Assembly (NCBI RefSeq): GCF_000429845.1 | Contig: NZ_AUCQ01000001.1 | Span: 222,647 to 286,646, forward strand | DNA length: 64,000 nucleotides | From: Comamonas composti DSM 21721 | GTDB lineage: Bacteria > Pseudomonadota > Gammaproteobacteria > Burkholderiales > Burkholderiaceae_C | Direction: 5' to 3' | Shown here: positions 22,795-30,438 of the stretch, in pieces | How positions within the stretch are numbered: position 1 is the first letter of the stretch | Layout of the letters: each line of letters opens with the position of its first letter | Translations under genes and position numbers: made by a program | The notes under the pieces: generated by a model | What the model saw: only the letters and a program-made list of their open reading frames with translations | Database searches by the model: none | What the model was told of the DNA's origin: nothing

Positions 22795-23436
22795 ATGGCC
22801 TACCCCCATGCGCAACGCGCGCTCACCTCGATCACTGCTCTTGTCCTGGCCACGTCCTCGATCAGCGCCCATGCCCATCACGGCATGGAGGGACAGTTGC
22901 CCAACACCTTTGCCCAAGGCCTGATCTCGGGACTCGCTCATCCCGTCATCGGCCTCGATCATCTGGCCTTCATCGTCGCGGCAGCCTGCCTGATTGCAAG
23001 GTTTGGAGCCACTTTGCGCGCCGGCCTGTGCGCCGCATTCGTGCTGGCCTCGGTGCTCGGCACCGTGGTGCATCTTCAAAGCGTGGACTTGCCCGGATCG
23101 GAGCTGCTGATCGCCCTGTCCGTGCTCGCGGCCGGCGCCCTGGTATGGTCGCGCAGACTCGCGCCCAGCCAGTTGCTCTGGGTGGCCCTGCCCATTGCCG
23201 GCCTGCTCCATGGCTATGCCTATGGGGAGTCCATTGTGGGCGCACAGACCTCGGTGCTCACCGCCTACCTGCTGGGCTTTGTACTCATCCAGTGGGGTGT
23301 GATGTTCGGCATTGCCTGCATGCTGAACAAGCTCGAAGCCCCGCGCTTCGCGCGAGCGGCCCTGCTGTCGGGGGCACTGATCACGATCGTGGGCCTGTGG
23401 TTCAGCATCGACCAGACCATGGGCCTGCTGGCTTGA
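22795..23436 (+). CDS. hupE: HupE/UreJ-family metal permease
   Basis: HupE/UreJ proteins are small inner-membrane secondary transporters of nickel or cobalt; those behind B12 riboswitches have been proposed to carry cobalt. The 213-residue product has a leader (MAYPHAQRALTSITALVLATSSISAHA), the signature HPVIGLDHLAFIVAA near residue 57, LLHGYAYGE and six or so TM helices. A perfect-looking AAGGAG precedes the ATG. It is the last gene of the riboswitch operon, 47 nt after the receptor. Confidence 0.88.
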   Translation: MAYPHAQRALTSITALVLATSSISAHAHHGMEGQLPNTFAQGLISGLAHPVIGLDHLAFIVAAACLIARFGATLRAGLCAAFVLASVLGTVVHLQSVDLPGSELLIALSVLAAGALVWSRRLAPSQLLWVALPIAGLLHGYAYGESIVGAQTSVLTAYLLGFVLIQWGVMFGIACMLNKLEAPRFARAALLSGALITIVGLWFSIDQTMGLLA

Positions 23437-23454
23437 GGCGAGAAGCCATTTCGG

Positions 23455-23473
23455 GGACCCGCCAAGCGGGTCC
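23455..23473 (+). terminator. Hairpin after hupE
   Basis: A perfect 8-bp stem (GGACCCGC / GCGGGTCC) with a 3-nt loop lies 18 nt after the hupE stop. No T run follows, so this is a possible rather than clear terminator. Confidence 0.35.
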
Positions 23474-23596
23474 GCGCGAAACGCCAGGGCACTGGCCTGG
23501 CGCACTCGCTGCCGAATGCATCGGAGGCCCCGTCCGGACTGACTGCAGATGAAGCCAAATGCCATGGCCGGACTGCCTCAGCCCCAGGGTGAATTA

Positions 23597-23917
23597 CTAG
23601 CCCTGCTCTATGGCGATTTGCGTGCAGATGCTGCGGCACATTTGCACGACCTTGTCGTTGGCGATGAAGTAATAAATGCTCACACCTTCACGCCTGCGGC
23701 CGAGAACACCGGCCTGATACAAGGTGTTGAGGTGCTGGGACATATTCGGCTGGGTGGTCACAATCGTTCCCAGCAACTCCGATACGTTCTTCTCCCCATT
23801 GCATAACGCACTGATGATCTTGAGACGCATGGGCGCTGCCATGGCACGGAACAGCTCAGCGGCGCTCTCGAAAACGCTGTCATCGCCGAGTTCCAGATCA
23901 TCAATGCTGCTACTCAT
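23597..23917 (-). CDS. ArsR/SmtB-family transcription repressor
   Basis: The 106-residue winged-helix protein has the ArsR layout: LFRAMAAPMRLKIISAL, recognition helix TTQPNMSQHLNTLYQAGVL, wing RREGVSIYYFI. It lacks the arsenic-sensing CxC motif. Cysteines are Cys39, Cys94 and Cys98; Cys39 and Cys98 fall roughly where the sulfur-sensing SqrR/BigR/YgaV members have their paired cysteines (41 and 107 in SqrR), so a sulfane-sulfur or redox signal is possible. The neighbour upstream on the same strand is a cytochrome with a TsdA-like module, supporting a link to sulfur, but the two are separated by terminators. A palindrome lies just upstream of its start. Confidence 0.85.
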   Translation of the reverse strand: MSSSIDDLELGDDSVFESAAELFRAMAAPMRLKIISALCNGEKNVSELLGTIVTTQPNMSQHLNTLYQAGVLGRRREGVSIYYFIANDKVVQMCRSICTQIAIEQG

Positions 23918-23933
23918 AGTACGTTATTCACCT

Positions 23934-23943
23934 TCGTATACGA
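23934..23943. promoter_or_regulatory. Palindrome at the arsR-type promoter
   Basis: TCGTATACGA is a perfect palindrome 17 nt upstream of the regulator start, next to ACGTATGAAG and TTTAAA sequences that could be promoter parts. ArsR-type repressors usually bind such dyads over their own promoter. Binding by this protein is inference. Confidence 0.4.
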
Positions 23944-24088
23944 CGATTTTAAATCGCAAACAGCTTCATACGTCGAAACCGATAGTTTATAACCGTCCCT
24001 TAACGTTCGGGCCAATCCCCGACTGGGCGTATTGCAAAGAACATGCATCAGGTCTTTGGCTGCGAAAAATAAACGAGGCCCCCACGCT

Positions 24089-24116
24089 CCCCAAGGGAGC
24101 CGCTTTTCCCTTGGGG
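24089..24116. terminator. Strong hairpin in the arsR-cytochrome gap
   Basis: A perfect 10-bp stem (CCCCAAGGGA / TCCCTTGGGG) with an 8-nt loop in the 315-nt gap downstream of the cytochrome gene. It acts with the terminator at 24130-24161. Confidence 0.55.
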
Positions 24117-24129
24117 TGGCCCGGACGCG

Positions 24130-24161
24130 AAAAAGGGGACGGCATCTGCAATCCCCTTTTT
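24130..24161. terminator. Bidirectional intrinsic terminator after the pentaheme cytochrome
   Basis: AAAAAGGGGA at 24130-24139 pairs perfectly with TCCCCTTTTT at 24152-24161 around a 12-nt loop, giving U runs in both directions. It lies about 70 nt beyond the cytochrome stop codon. Confidence 0.75.
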
Positions 24162-24180
24162 TGCGAGCCACACGAACCCC

Positions 24181-24226
24181 ATAAGAACGTGTTCACGATC
24201 TCTACGCAGGTGCGTGAGCGCCTCAG
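24181..24226. repeat. Partial copy of the GAACGTGTTCACGATC palindrome
   Basis: The left arm (AAGAACGTGTTCACGATCTC) is intact and the right arm is degenerate. It lies 7 nt beyond the cytochrome stop codon. Confidence 0.6.
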
Positions 24227-24232
24227 GCGGGG

Positions 24233-26395
24233 TCAATACCTCGCATCGGCAGGCTTCTTGCCATTCGGCCAGTCCTTGTGCTTGTTGGCAAAGTCCGGAC
24301 GCGGCTTGTGGCTGAAGTATTCGGCCACGTCCACGGCTTCCTGGTCGCTGAGGCCACCTTGTCCCAGCGGGAACTTGTTGTGCATGGCAATCGGCATATT
24401 GCGCTTGACGAAGGCCGCAGCCGTGTAGGTACGGGCCAGGCCTGCGCCCAGGTTGAAGGACTCATCGCCCCACAGCGGTGGGTAGACCCACTGGCCCTTG
24501 GCATTCTTGATGCCTTCGCCGTCGCTGCCGTGGCAGATGGCGCATTGGGCGGTGTAGATCTTCTGGCCGTTTTCGGGGTTGGGGATGATGTCCTGGCTGA
24601 TCTTGCCCACGCCACGGCCCTCGACCTTGTCTTCGGGCTTGGTTTCGTTGCGCATCCAGTCGAACAGCGCGACCATGGACTTCATCTCTTCCGAATCCAG
24701 CGGCAGGGGCTTGCCGTTCATGGAACGCAGGAAGCAGCCGTTGATGCGGTCTTCCAGCGTGATGGTGCGGCCGGCGCGCGGCGCGTAGCTGGGGAAGAAA
24801 GCCGAGACGCCGATATAGGGCGAGCCATCGGCCACGGTACCTGCGTTCAAGTGGCAGCTGGCGCAGTTCAGCGCATTGCCCACGTTCTTGGGTAGCAGGT
24901 CACGGGTTTCGATGTTCAGACGTGCACCGTAGACCAGTTGCTCGGCATTCTCTTCCTTGAGCATGTTGGCCAGGCGAGGCGTCTCGAAGGGGCGCGAGTT
25001 GTCGGGCTGGGCATTGAGTTGCTTGCGCTGGCTGGCAATGTCCTTGGCCTTGATTTCGGCGGCTTCCTTGCTGCCCCAGCTGCGGCGCGCAAAGTTCAGG
25101 ATGTCGGCAATTTCCTGGTCACCCAATTGGGCGAAGGAGGGCATGGTCAGCGGGTGCGAGTGGGTCTGGGTCACGGGTGTGGTCCAGCCGGTCAGCATGA
25201 TGTGCACCAGGGTGCTGGGGTCACCGCCGCGCAGCGAGCGATTGCCTTGCAGGGGCGGGAACACGTCCTTCACGCCGCCGCCATCTGCACGGTGGCAGTC
25301 GGCGCAGAACTGCAGATAGCCCAGGCCGCCACGGGTGGTGTAGAGGTCGGCAGGCACGTTGTAGTGGGCGGCATTGGCGGCCACCAGGGCCTCGGTGCTG
25401 CCCACGGCGCGTGCCGGAATGGCGATTTGCGGTGCAGGGCCTTGGGCCACTTGCATGGGCAGGTCGGCCTTGCCGGCCGGCAGGGCCTTGAGGTAGGTGC
25501 CAATGGCCAGCAGATCGCTGTCCGTCATGTACTGGGTGCTGTGCTGCACCACGTCCACCATATTGCCGGAGACGGTGCCGTGGCGGTTGCGCCCGGTCTT
25601 CAGCAGCTCGGCGGTTTCCTCGGGGGTCCACAGATTGCGCAGGCTCAGGGCGCGCCAGCCTTCGACGATTTCGCCGGCCAGGAAGTGCACGCCATTCTTG
25701 CCTTCGCCGGTCATGGTCTTTTCCTGGAAAGCCACGCCACGCGGGGTGTGGCAAGCGCCGCAGTGACCCAGGCCTTGCACCAGGTAGGCGCCGCGGTTCC
25801 ATTCGGCACTTTGGCTGGCCTGGGGCTGGAAGGGGGTGCTGTCCAGGAACATCCAGTTCCACAGCGACAGGCCCCAGCGCTGGTTGAAGGGAAAGCCCAT
25901 CTCCGAGGGCTTGTTGTCGGCCTGCACCGGCTCCACGCCCTGCATCAGATAGGCGTACAGCGCCTGCATATCGTCCTCGGTCATCTTGGCGTAGGACGGA
26001 TAGGGCATGGCCGGGTAGAGGTTGCGGCCGTCTGCGGCCACGCCCTTGCGCATGGCGCGGTCGAATTGCTCGAAGCTGTAGCCACCCATGCCGGTGCCCT
26101 TGTCGGGCGTGATGTTGGTGGAGTAGAGCTTGCCGAAAGGTGTCTCCAGCGCCAGGCCGCCGGCCATGGGCTGGCTCTTGGTGCCGGTATGGCAGGCCAC
26201 GCAGTCGCCCAGACGGGCCACATAGCGGCCGCGCTCGATCAGGGCGCGCTGATCGGCCGGCAGATCGGCGGCGTAGTTGGCGGGCAGGTCGTCAATGACC
26301 TGGGGAATGTTGTCGGTTGCGCCGGCCAGGTGCCAGCCAGCGGCCAGCGCCGCTGCCGCCAAAGGCAGGACGCTGTATTTCCAAATGGTTTTCAT
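24233..26395 (-). CDS. Pentaheme cytochrome c: triheme dehydrogenase-type module fused to a TsdA-like diheme module
   Basis: The 720-residue product has a signal peptide (MKTIWKYSVLPLAAAALAAGWHLAGA), so it is periplasmic or membrane-attached. Residues 50-435 hold three CXXCH motifs (65-69, 212-216, 364-368) in the arrangement of the cytochrome subunit of alcohol/gluconate dehydrogenases. Residues 470-700 hold two more (511-515 and 618-622) in a sequence like thiosulfate dehydrogenase TsdA: NALNCASCHLNAGT, LEDRINGCFLRSMNG with Cys554 where TsdA has its axial heme cysteine, YPPLWG, and VKRNMP with Lys664 and Met667 as possible ligands of the last heme. It is not obviously two genes: the frame is continuous. 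It has no flavin or PQQ partner nearby. Function as a terminal electron hub is inference. Confidence 0.85.
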   Translation of the reverse strand: MKTIWKYSVLPLAAAALAAGWHLAGATDNIPQVIDDLPANYAADLPADQRALIERGRYVARLGDCVACHTGTKSQPMAGGLALETPFGKLYSTNITPDKGTGMGGYSFEQFDRAMRKGVAADGRNLYPAMPYPSYAKMTEDDMQALYAYLMQGVEPVQADNKPSEMGFPFNQRWGLSLWNWMFLDSTPFQPQASQSAEWNRGAYLVQGLGHCGACHTPRGVAFQEKTMTGEGKNGVHFLAGEIVEGWRALSLRNLWTPEETAELLKTGRNRHGTVSGNMVDVVQHSTQYMTDSDLLAIGTYLKALPAGKADLPMQVAQGPAPQIAIPARAVGSTEALVAANAAHYNVPADLYTTRGGLGYLQFCADCHRADGGGVKDVFPPLQGNRSLRGGDPSTLVHIMLTGWTTPVTQTHSHPLTMPSFAQLGDQEIADILNFARRSWGSKEAAEIKAKDIASQRKQLNAQPDNSRPFETPRLANMLKEENAEQLVYGARLNIETRDLLPKNVGNALNCASCHLNAGTVADGSPYIGVSAFFPSYAPRAGRTITLEDRINGCFLRSMNGKPLPLDSEEMKSMVALFDWMRNETKPEDKVEGRGVGKISQDIIPNPENGQKIYTAQCAICHGSDGEGIKNAKGQWVYPPLWGDESFNLGAGLARTYTAAAFVKRNMPIAMHNKFPLGQGGLSDQEAVDVAEYFSHKPRPDFANKHKDWPNGKKPADARY

Positions 26396-26925
26396 GGGCT
26401 TTCCCCCAAATGCTTGTTATGTAGGGTGCCCAATAATACGTTTTTTACTTCGCTATATTCTGATATGCATATCGATTTTGATATTCATCAGCAATCATGC
26501 CGCCGGGTTTATTTACCACCAGACGATGTATACGGGAGATGGCCCGAGAGCGTACCGGCCGGAGACAAGCCCGGGGTATTTTTCATGCAAGCTGTTGTTT
26601 TTAAATATTTTCATGATTTTCACCCATGTAATTCCGAACCGTGAAATGCATGATTTCGGCAGGTCTGAAATGGGACGCGAAAAATTCTAGATTTTTTCAA
26701 AAACCGGATGAATACTTTTCCGATGGATTTGGTGTATTAATTTTTTATTTAATGCGAGCTTAATTATTGTGATGCATGCATGAATGACTGATTTTCACCA
26801 GCTCCCACGGGATTTTCTGTCCGGCATGGGCCGGCTCCCTGGCAGCTGGTGCAGCGGTTGCGCAGGGGCAGCAGGCCGCGTCTTGCAATGCGCGGCCCGC
26901 ACAGGACGGTCCAGGGCTTAGATCG
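26396..26925. other. AT-rich 530-nt region upstream of the pentaheme gene
   Basis: The region is clearly richer in A+T than its neighbours, with short dyads such as GATATGCATATC (26472-26483, inner ATATGCATAT) and ATGCATGCAT near 26772, and no convincing gene. It should contain the promoter of the cytochrome gene. I could not recognise a specific operator. Confidence 0.5.
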
Positions 26926-27216
26926 TTAGTTCTTTCGCAGGCATTCGCTCATGAAGGCCTTGCGCTCATCGCCCTTTTTGCCCGTGGCTTCGGCGTTGCA
27001 GCTCTTCATGCGTTCCTGCTGGCGCTTTTTGCCATCGGACAGGCAGGCCTTCATGAACTCCTTGCGCTCATCGCCTTTCTTGCCTGTGGCTTCTGTATTG
27101 CAGGTGCCCATGAGCTTTTGCTGGGCCGTGGGGGCTTTGCCTTCTTTCTGGCCTTCGGCAGCGAAGGCCATGCTGCAAGCCAGGGAAGCAGCCGCCAGAA
27201 CAATGAGTTTTTTCAT
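26926..27216 (-). CDS. psiF: PsiF-repeat protein
   Basis: The 96-residue exported protein has a signal peptide (MKKLIVLAAASLACSMAFA) followed by two tandem PsiF repeats of about 34 residues, each with the pattern CN-EATGKKGDERK-FM--CL. E. coli PsiF is induced by phosphate starvation; its role is unknown. The four cysteines may form disulfides in the periplasm. A longer frame exists but the ATG at 27216 starts the signal peptide. It is divergent from uppP. Confidence 0.88.
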   Translation of the reverse strand: MKKLIVLAAASLACSMAFAAEGQKEGKAPTAQQKLMGTCNTEATGKKGDERKEFMKACLSDGKKRQQERMKSCNAEATGKKGDERKAFMSECLRKN

Positions 27217-27377
27217 GATGCTATTGATGGAGAGCACGCCGATAGCCAGCGCCAGCGGATTGCAGCACAGTGCCGCAGCACACGCAATGTCCCAGGCTGG
27301 CAACGCAGGATTTCTCGTCCGGGCAGGCTCGGCCCGGGTCGATAATGGACGGTTTTGGGACTCAACAGGACATTCGC

Positions 27378-28205
27378 GTGGACACTCTTTTGCTGCTCAA
27401 GGCTGCCATCATGGGCATTGTCGAAGGACTTACCGAGTTCTTGCCCATTTCCTCCACGGGCCATTTGATCCTCGCGGGCTCTCTGCTGGGCTTTCATGAT
27501 GAAAAGGCCAAGGTCTTCGATATCGCCATCCAGACCGGAGCCATCTTTGCAGTGGTACTGGTCTACTGGCAAAAGATCCGCAGCACCCTGGTGGAGCTGC
27601 CGTCCAGCCGTCAGGCACAGAAGTTCGCGCTCAACGTGATCATCGGCTTTCTGCCGGCCGTGGTGCTGGCGCTGATCTTCGGCAAGCTCATCAAGGCGCA
27701 TTTGTTCACGCCCACCGTGGTCGCCACGACCTTCATCCTGGGCGGCTTCATCATTTTGTGGGCCGAGCGCCGGCCCGCTGCGGCCACGCGCGTGCAGACC
27801 GTGGACGAGATGACGCCCATGGACGCGCTCAAGGTCGGCCTGGTGCAATGCCTGGCCATGGTGCCGGGCACCAGCCGCAGCGGCTCGACCATCATCGGCG
27901 GCATGCTCATGGGCCTGTCGCGCAAGGCGGCCACGGATTTTTCGTTCTTTCTTGCGATTCCCACGCTCATAGGTGCGGGCGTCTACAGCCTCTATAAGGA
28001 ACGCGCCCTGCTGTCGGCCGCCGATATTCCGCTGTTTGCCGTGGGCCTGCTGTTTTCCTTCATCAGCGCCTGGTTCTGCGTGCGCTGGCTGCTGCGCTAT
28101 ATCTCCAGCAACAGCTTCGTGCCTTTTGCCTGGTATCGCATTGCCTTTGGCATCGTGGTGCTGGTCACGGCCGGCACCGGGATCGTGAGCTGGAACGAGG
28201 CATGA
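27378..28205 (+). CDS. uppP: Undecaprenyl-diphosphate phosphatase UppP (BacA)
   Basis: UppP dephosphorylates undecaprenyl diphosphate in the inner membrane, recycling the lipid carrier for peptidoglycan; overproduction gives bacitracin resistance. Motifs [14 protein letters not shown] and PGTSRSGST, which form the active site, are intact, with about eight TM helices. The product of 275 residues from a GTG at 27378, preceded by CAGGA, fits the family start ([20 protein letters not shown]); an ATG at 27345 would add 11 residues. A repeat hairpin follows it. Confidence 0.95.
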   Translation: MDTLLLLKAAIMGIVEGLTEFLPISSTGHLILAGSLLGFHDEKAKVFDIAIQTGAIFAVVLVYWQKIRSTLVELPSSRQAQKFALNVIIGFLPAVVLALIFGKLIKAHLFTPTVVATTFILGGFIILWAERRPAAATRVQTVDEMTPMDALKVGLVQCLAMVPGTSRSGSTIIGGMLMGLSRKAATDFSFFLAIPTLIGAGVYSLYKERALLSAADIPLFAVGLLFSFISAWFCVRWLLRYISSNSFVPFAWYRIAFGIVVLVTAGTGIVSWNEA

Positions 28206-28231
28206 GCCCTGCAGATTCTGAATAAATGTTC

Positions 28232-28311
28232 ATAGCGCCTAGCGCTTGCCAGGTGGCGGTTTCAAATGGTTTTTTGATTGAAATCGCCTTCTGGCAAGTG
28301 CTTGCAGCTAT
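28232..28311. repeat. Dispersed palindrome, family 1 (ATAGC...AGCGCTTGCCAG), between convergent genes
   Basis: Two arms of about 37 nt pair imperfectly: ATAGCGCCTAGCGCTTGCCAG on the left side and CTGGCAAGTGCTTGCAGCTAT on the right, with GGCGGTTTCAA/TTGAAATCGCC inside. It lies between uppP and the P-loop gene, both of which end here, and supplies the TAG stop codon of the latter. It probably serves as a bidirectional terminator. Confidence 0.8.
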
Positions 28312-28895
28312 ATTTTTTGAATGCTTGAGCCCGTGGTCAGGGCCTGGATCAAAGCCTTGGCCTGGCTTGGATGCGTGAGCTCCAGCCACTGCAGATGGGG
28401 GTATTCGCCTGATTCGCGCAGGGCCGCATAGCGGCTGCGGTTGCGTTGAAAGCTGTTCCAGGACCACAGGAGTATCGAGTCCCTGGAGAAAAAGGCCATG
28501 CGCAGCGATTCGCGGTTGCCATGCCAGAGTGTGGTGTCCAGAAAGGCCCGGCTCACGGTGCGCCACAGCACGCGCGGGAAGATGGTGGCGCGGCCGTAGT
28601 TGAGCCAGATGACGTGGCTGGCCTGGGGCCACAGCAGATCGCGCACGGCGCTGTAATTGCCATCGGCCACCCAGCTCTTGCCGCCCTCTTCTTCCAGGGC
28701 CCGGGCCACCGAAGCGCGAAACTGCTCGGTCGGCACCATCGCCCAATCGGGCCCCCAGTGGTGTGCATCAAGCTCGATGTGCGTGCAGCCCAGGCCAGCG
28801 GCCAGATCTTGCGCCAGGCGGGTCTTTCCGGATCCGCTGGTGCCTATGACCAGGGCGCGTACAGCCGGTGTGGTGGCGGGCGGCGCACTCGCCAT
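28308..28895 (-). CDS. P-loop NTPase, adenylate kinase/topology-modulation-like
   Basis: The 195-residue product has a Walker A motif GTSGSGKT (18-25) and the family landmarks HIELDAHHWGPDW and WVADGNY, as in small kinase-like proteins annotated FlaR or topology modulation protein; the real substrate is unknown. Its start codon overlaps the stop of the upstream hydrolase by one base (TGATG), so the two are translationally coupled. Its stop codon is within the repeat at 28232-28311, so the last residues may differ from relatives. Confidence 0.82.
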   Translation of the reverse strand: MASAPPATTPAVRALVIGTSGSGKTRLAQDLAAGLGCTHIELDAHHWGPDWAMVPTEQFRASVARALEEEGGKSWVADGNYSAVRDLLWPQASHVIWLNYGRATIFPRVLWRTVSRAFLDTTLWHGNRESLRMAFFSRDSILLWSWNSFQRNRSRYAALRESGEYPHLQWLELTHPSQAKALIQALTTGSSIQKI

Positions 28896-29788
28896 CAGCG
28901 GGCCTGGCTGCTTTCCGTGGCCAGCAGGTTCAGCAGGCTGGCCTCGATGGCCGCAGCCGTCGCATGGGGGCGCTCCATGGGAAACAGGTGGCCGCCGTCC
29001 AGCATGGTCACGCGCCCGCGCGTGAGGTGCTGGGTGAAGTCCATGCCGACCTGGCGCATCTCCACCGAAGCGCGTCCGCCGATGAAGGCCGCAGGGCAGC
29101 GCAGCGGCTGACGGCGCAGCATGGTCTGCAGGTTGTGGGGCAGGCTGTTGTAGATGGCGGTCTCCACCTCACGCGTGAAGAACAGCTCACGCCGGCCGTT
29201 GGCATCGACCAGGCCGCTTTGCACGTAGTCGCTCAGCACCTGCGGATGCCACTGGGCAAAGGCCTTCTTGGCACTGAAGTGAGCCAGGGCCTCTGCATTG
29301 CTGGGCCAGTGGTTGCGCCGGCGCTGGCTGATCTTGCCCGGCGAGACCGAGCCCACGAGCTGGGTGCGCTTGGCCACGTGCAAGGCGTTGGCACGCCAGC
29401 CGCTGACCAGGGGCGAGTCGATGAGCAGCACGCCGCGCGCAAGCTCGGGGTGCTGGGAGGCGACCATGATGCTCAGCAGGCCCCCCAGTGAGTGGCCGAC
29501 CAGAAAGACCGGCATGCCTTGGCGTGCGACCTCGGCCCGCGTGAACTCGGCGAGCTGCTCCACCAGATGTGGCCAGTTATTGGTCACGGGAAAGCGCGGA
29601 TCGTGGCCAAAGCGCTCCACGCCCCGCGCCTCTATGCCGCGCTGATCGAGAAGCTCCATCAACAGCTTGTAGGTGGGCAAGGCAAAGCTGTTGGCATGGG
29701 AAAACACCAGGGACAGAGGTCCGTCTTGCTGGTGTGGGCCGGGTGCCTGAGTACGGCGGGGTAGCGCGCTGGCGTGGGAAATGGTCAT
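28895..29788 (-). CDS. Alpha/beta hydrolase
   Basis: The 297-residue product has oxyanion region FSHANSFALPTY, nucleophile elbow GHSLGG (Ser100) and the C-terminal histidine region LDGGHLFPMERP, typical of an alpha/beta hydrolase of the lipase/thioesterase-like kind. No signal peptide is visible. It is coupled by a one-base overlap to the P-loop gene. The substrate is not determined. Confidence 0.87.
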   Translation of the reverse strand: MTISHASALPRRTQAPGPHQQDGPLSLVFSHANSFALPTYKLLMELLDQRGIEARGVERFGHDPRFPVTNNWPHLVEQLAEFTRAEVARQGMPVFLVGHSLGGLLSIMVASQHPELARGVLLIDSPLVSGWRANALHVAKRTQLVGSVSPGKISQRRRNHWPSNAEALAHFSAKKAFAQWHPQVLSDYVQSGLVDANGRRELFFTREVETAIYNSLPHNLQTMLRRQPLRCPAAFIGGRASVEMRQVGMDFTQHLTRGRVTMLDGGHLFPMERPHATAAAIEASLLNLLATESSQAR

Positions 29789-30438
29789 GGTGGTGAAGGT
29801 TTCGCGAGACTTGTAAGAGACGCTGCCGCCAGCATGGCGACAGTGAGAAGCTGTCGCCGGGCGCTGTCATGCAGTAGCGGTAACTCTTGGGCAAGTATGT
29901 GTACCGGACGGATGGTGGGCATGCCGTGAGCCGGTGATTGTTGTTGATAAATATTCGCACTGCTATGAGAGCTGCGATGACCCTTGCCGCAAGTCGTTTA
30001 CCAAGCCGGTAAAGAGGGCCGATGGCTTGAGGAGGGAAGCAGTGAGGTAATTCATGGTGCCAGCATGAGAAATTTATATTTTATAAATAAAAATAAATGA
30101 TTTTCCAATCAATTATCTGGATAAATGCATGCTGTATATGGGCTTTTATGGATTCTTATATTTTGGATGATGGTCTTTATATTGGTTGCTAAAAATACCC
30201 AAGCAGCATGAATTGATTTTGATGAAATGCAGTGATTATTTTTCCTTGAGGCTTATTTCTTCGCTGGATATTTTTTGACTGTCTTGACGAAGTCTTCCTT
30301 CGAAAAGGCACAGAAAAGCGCTTGCTTTGGTGTATTTCGAGAGATTGGCTTCTCGCAGGCGTGCGAATATGTTTTTATCTGTGTGTTTTGCATCTTGTGT
30401 CTTGTATGAGACACGCTTATTAACAATCGGGAGCCTTC
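29789..30438. other. 650-nt intergenic region, AT-rich in the second half
   Basis: This region lies between two divergent genes. From about 30060 to 30250 it is strongly AT-rich. A 63-codon minus-strand frame (30253-30444) ends FSKEDFVKTVKKYPAKK, which looks protein-like but has no convincing start. The MCP promoter should lie near 30360-30430. I see no other gene. Confidence 0.45.
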
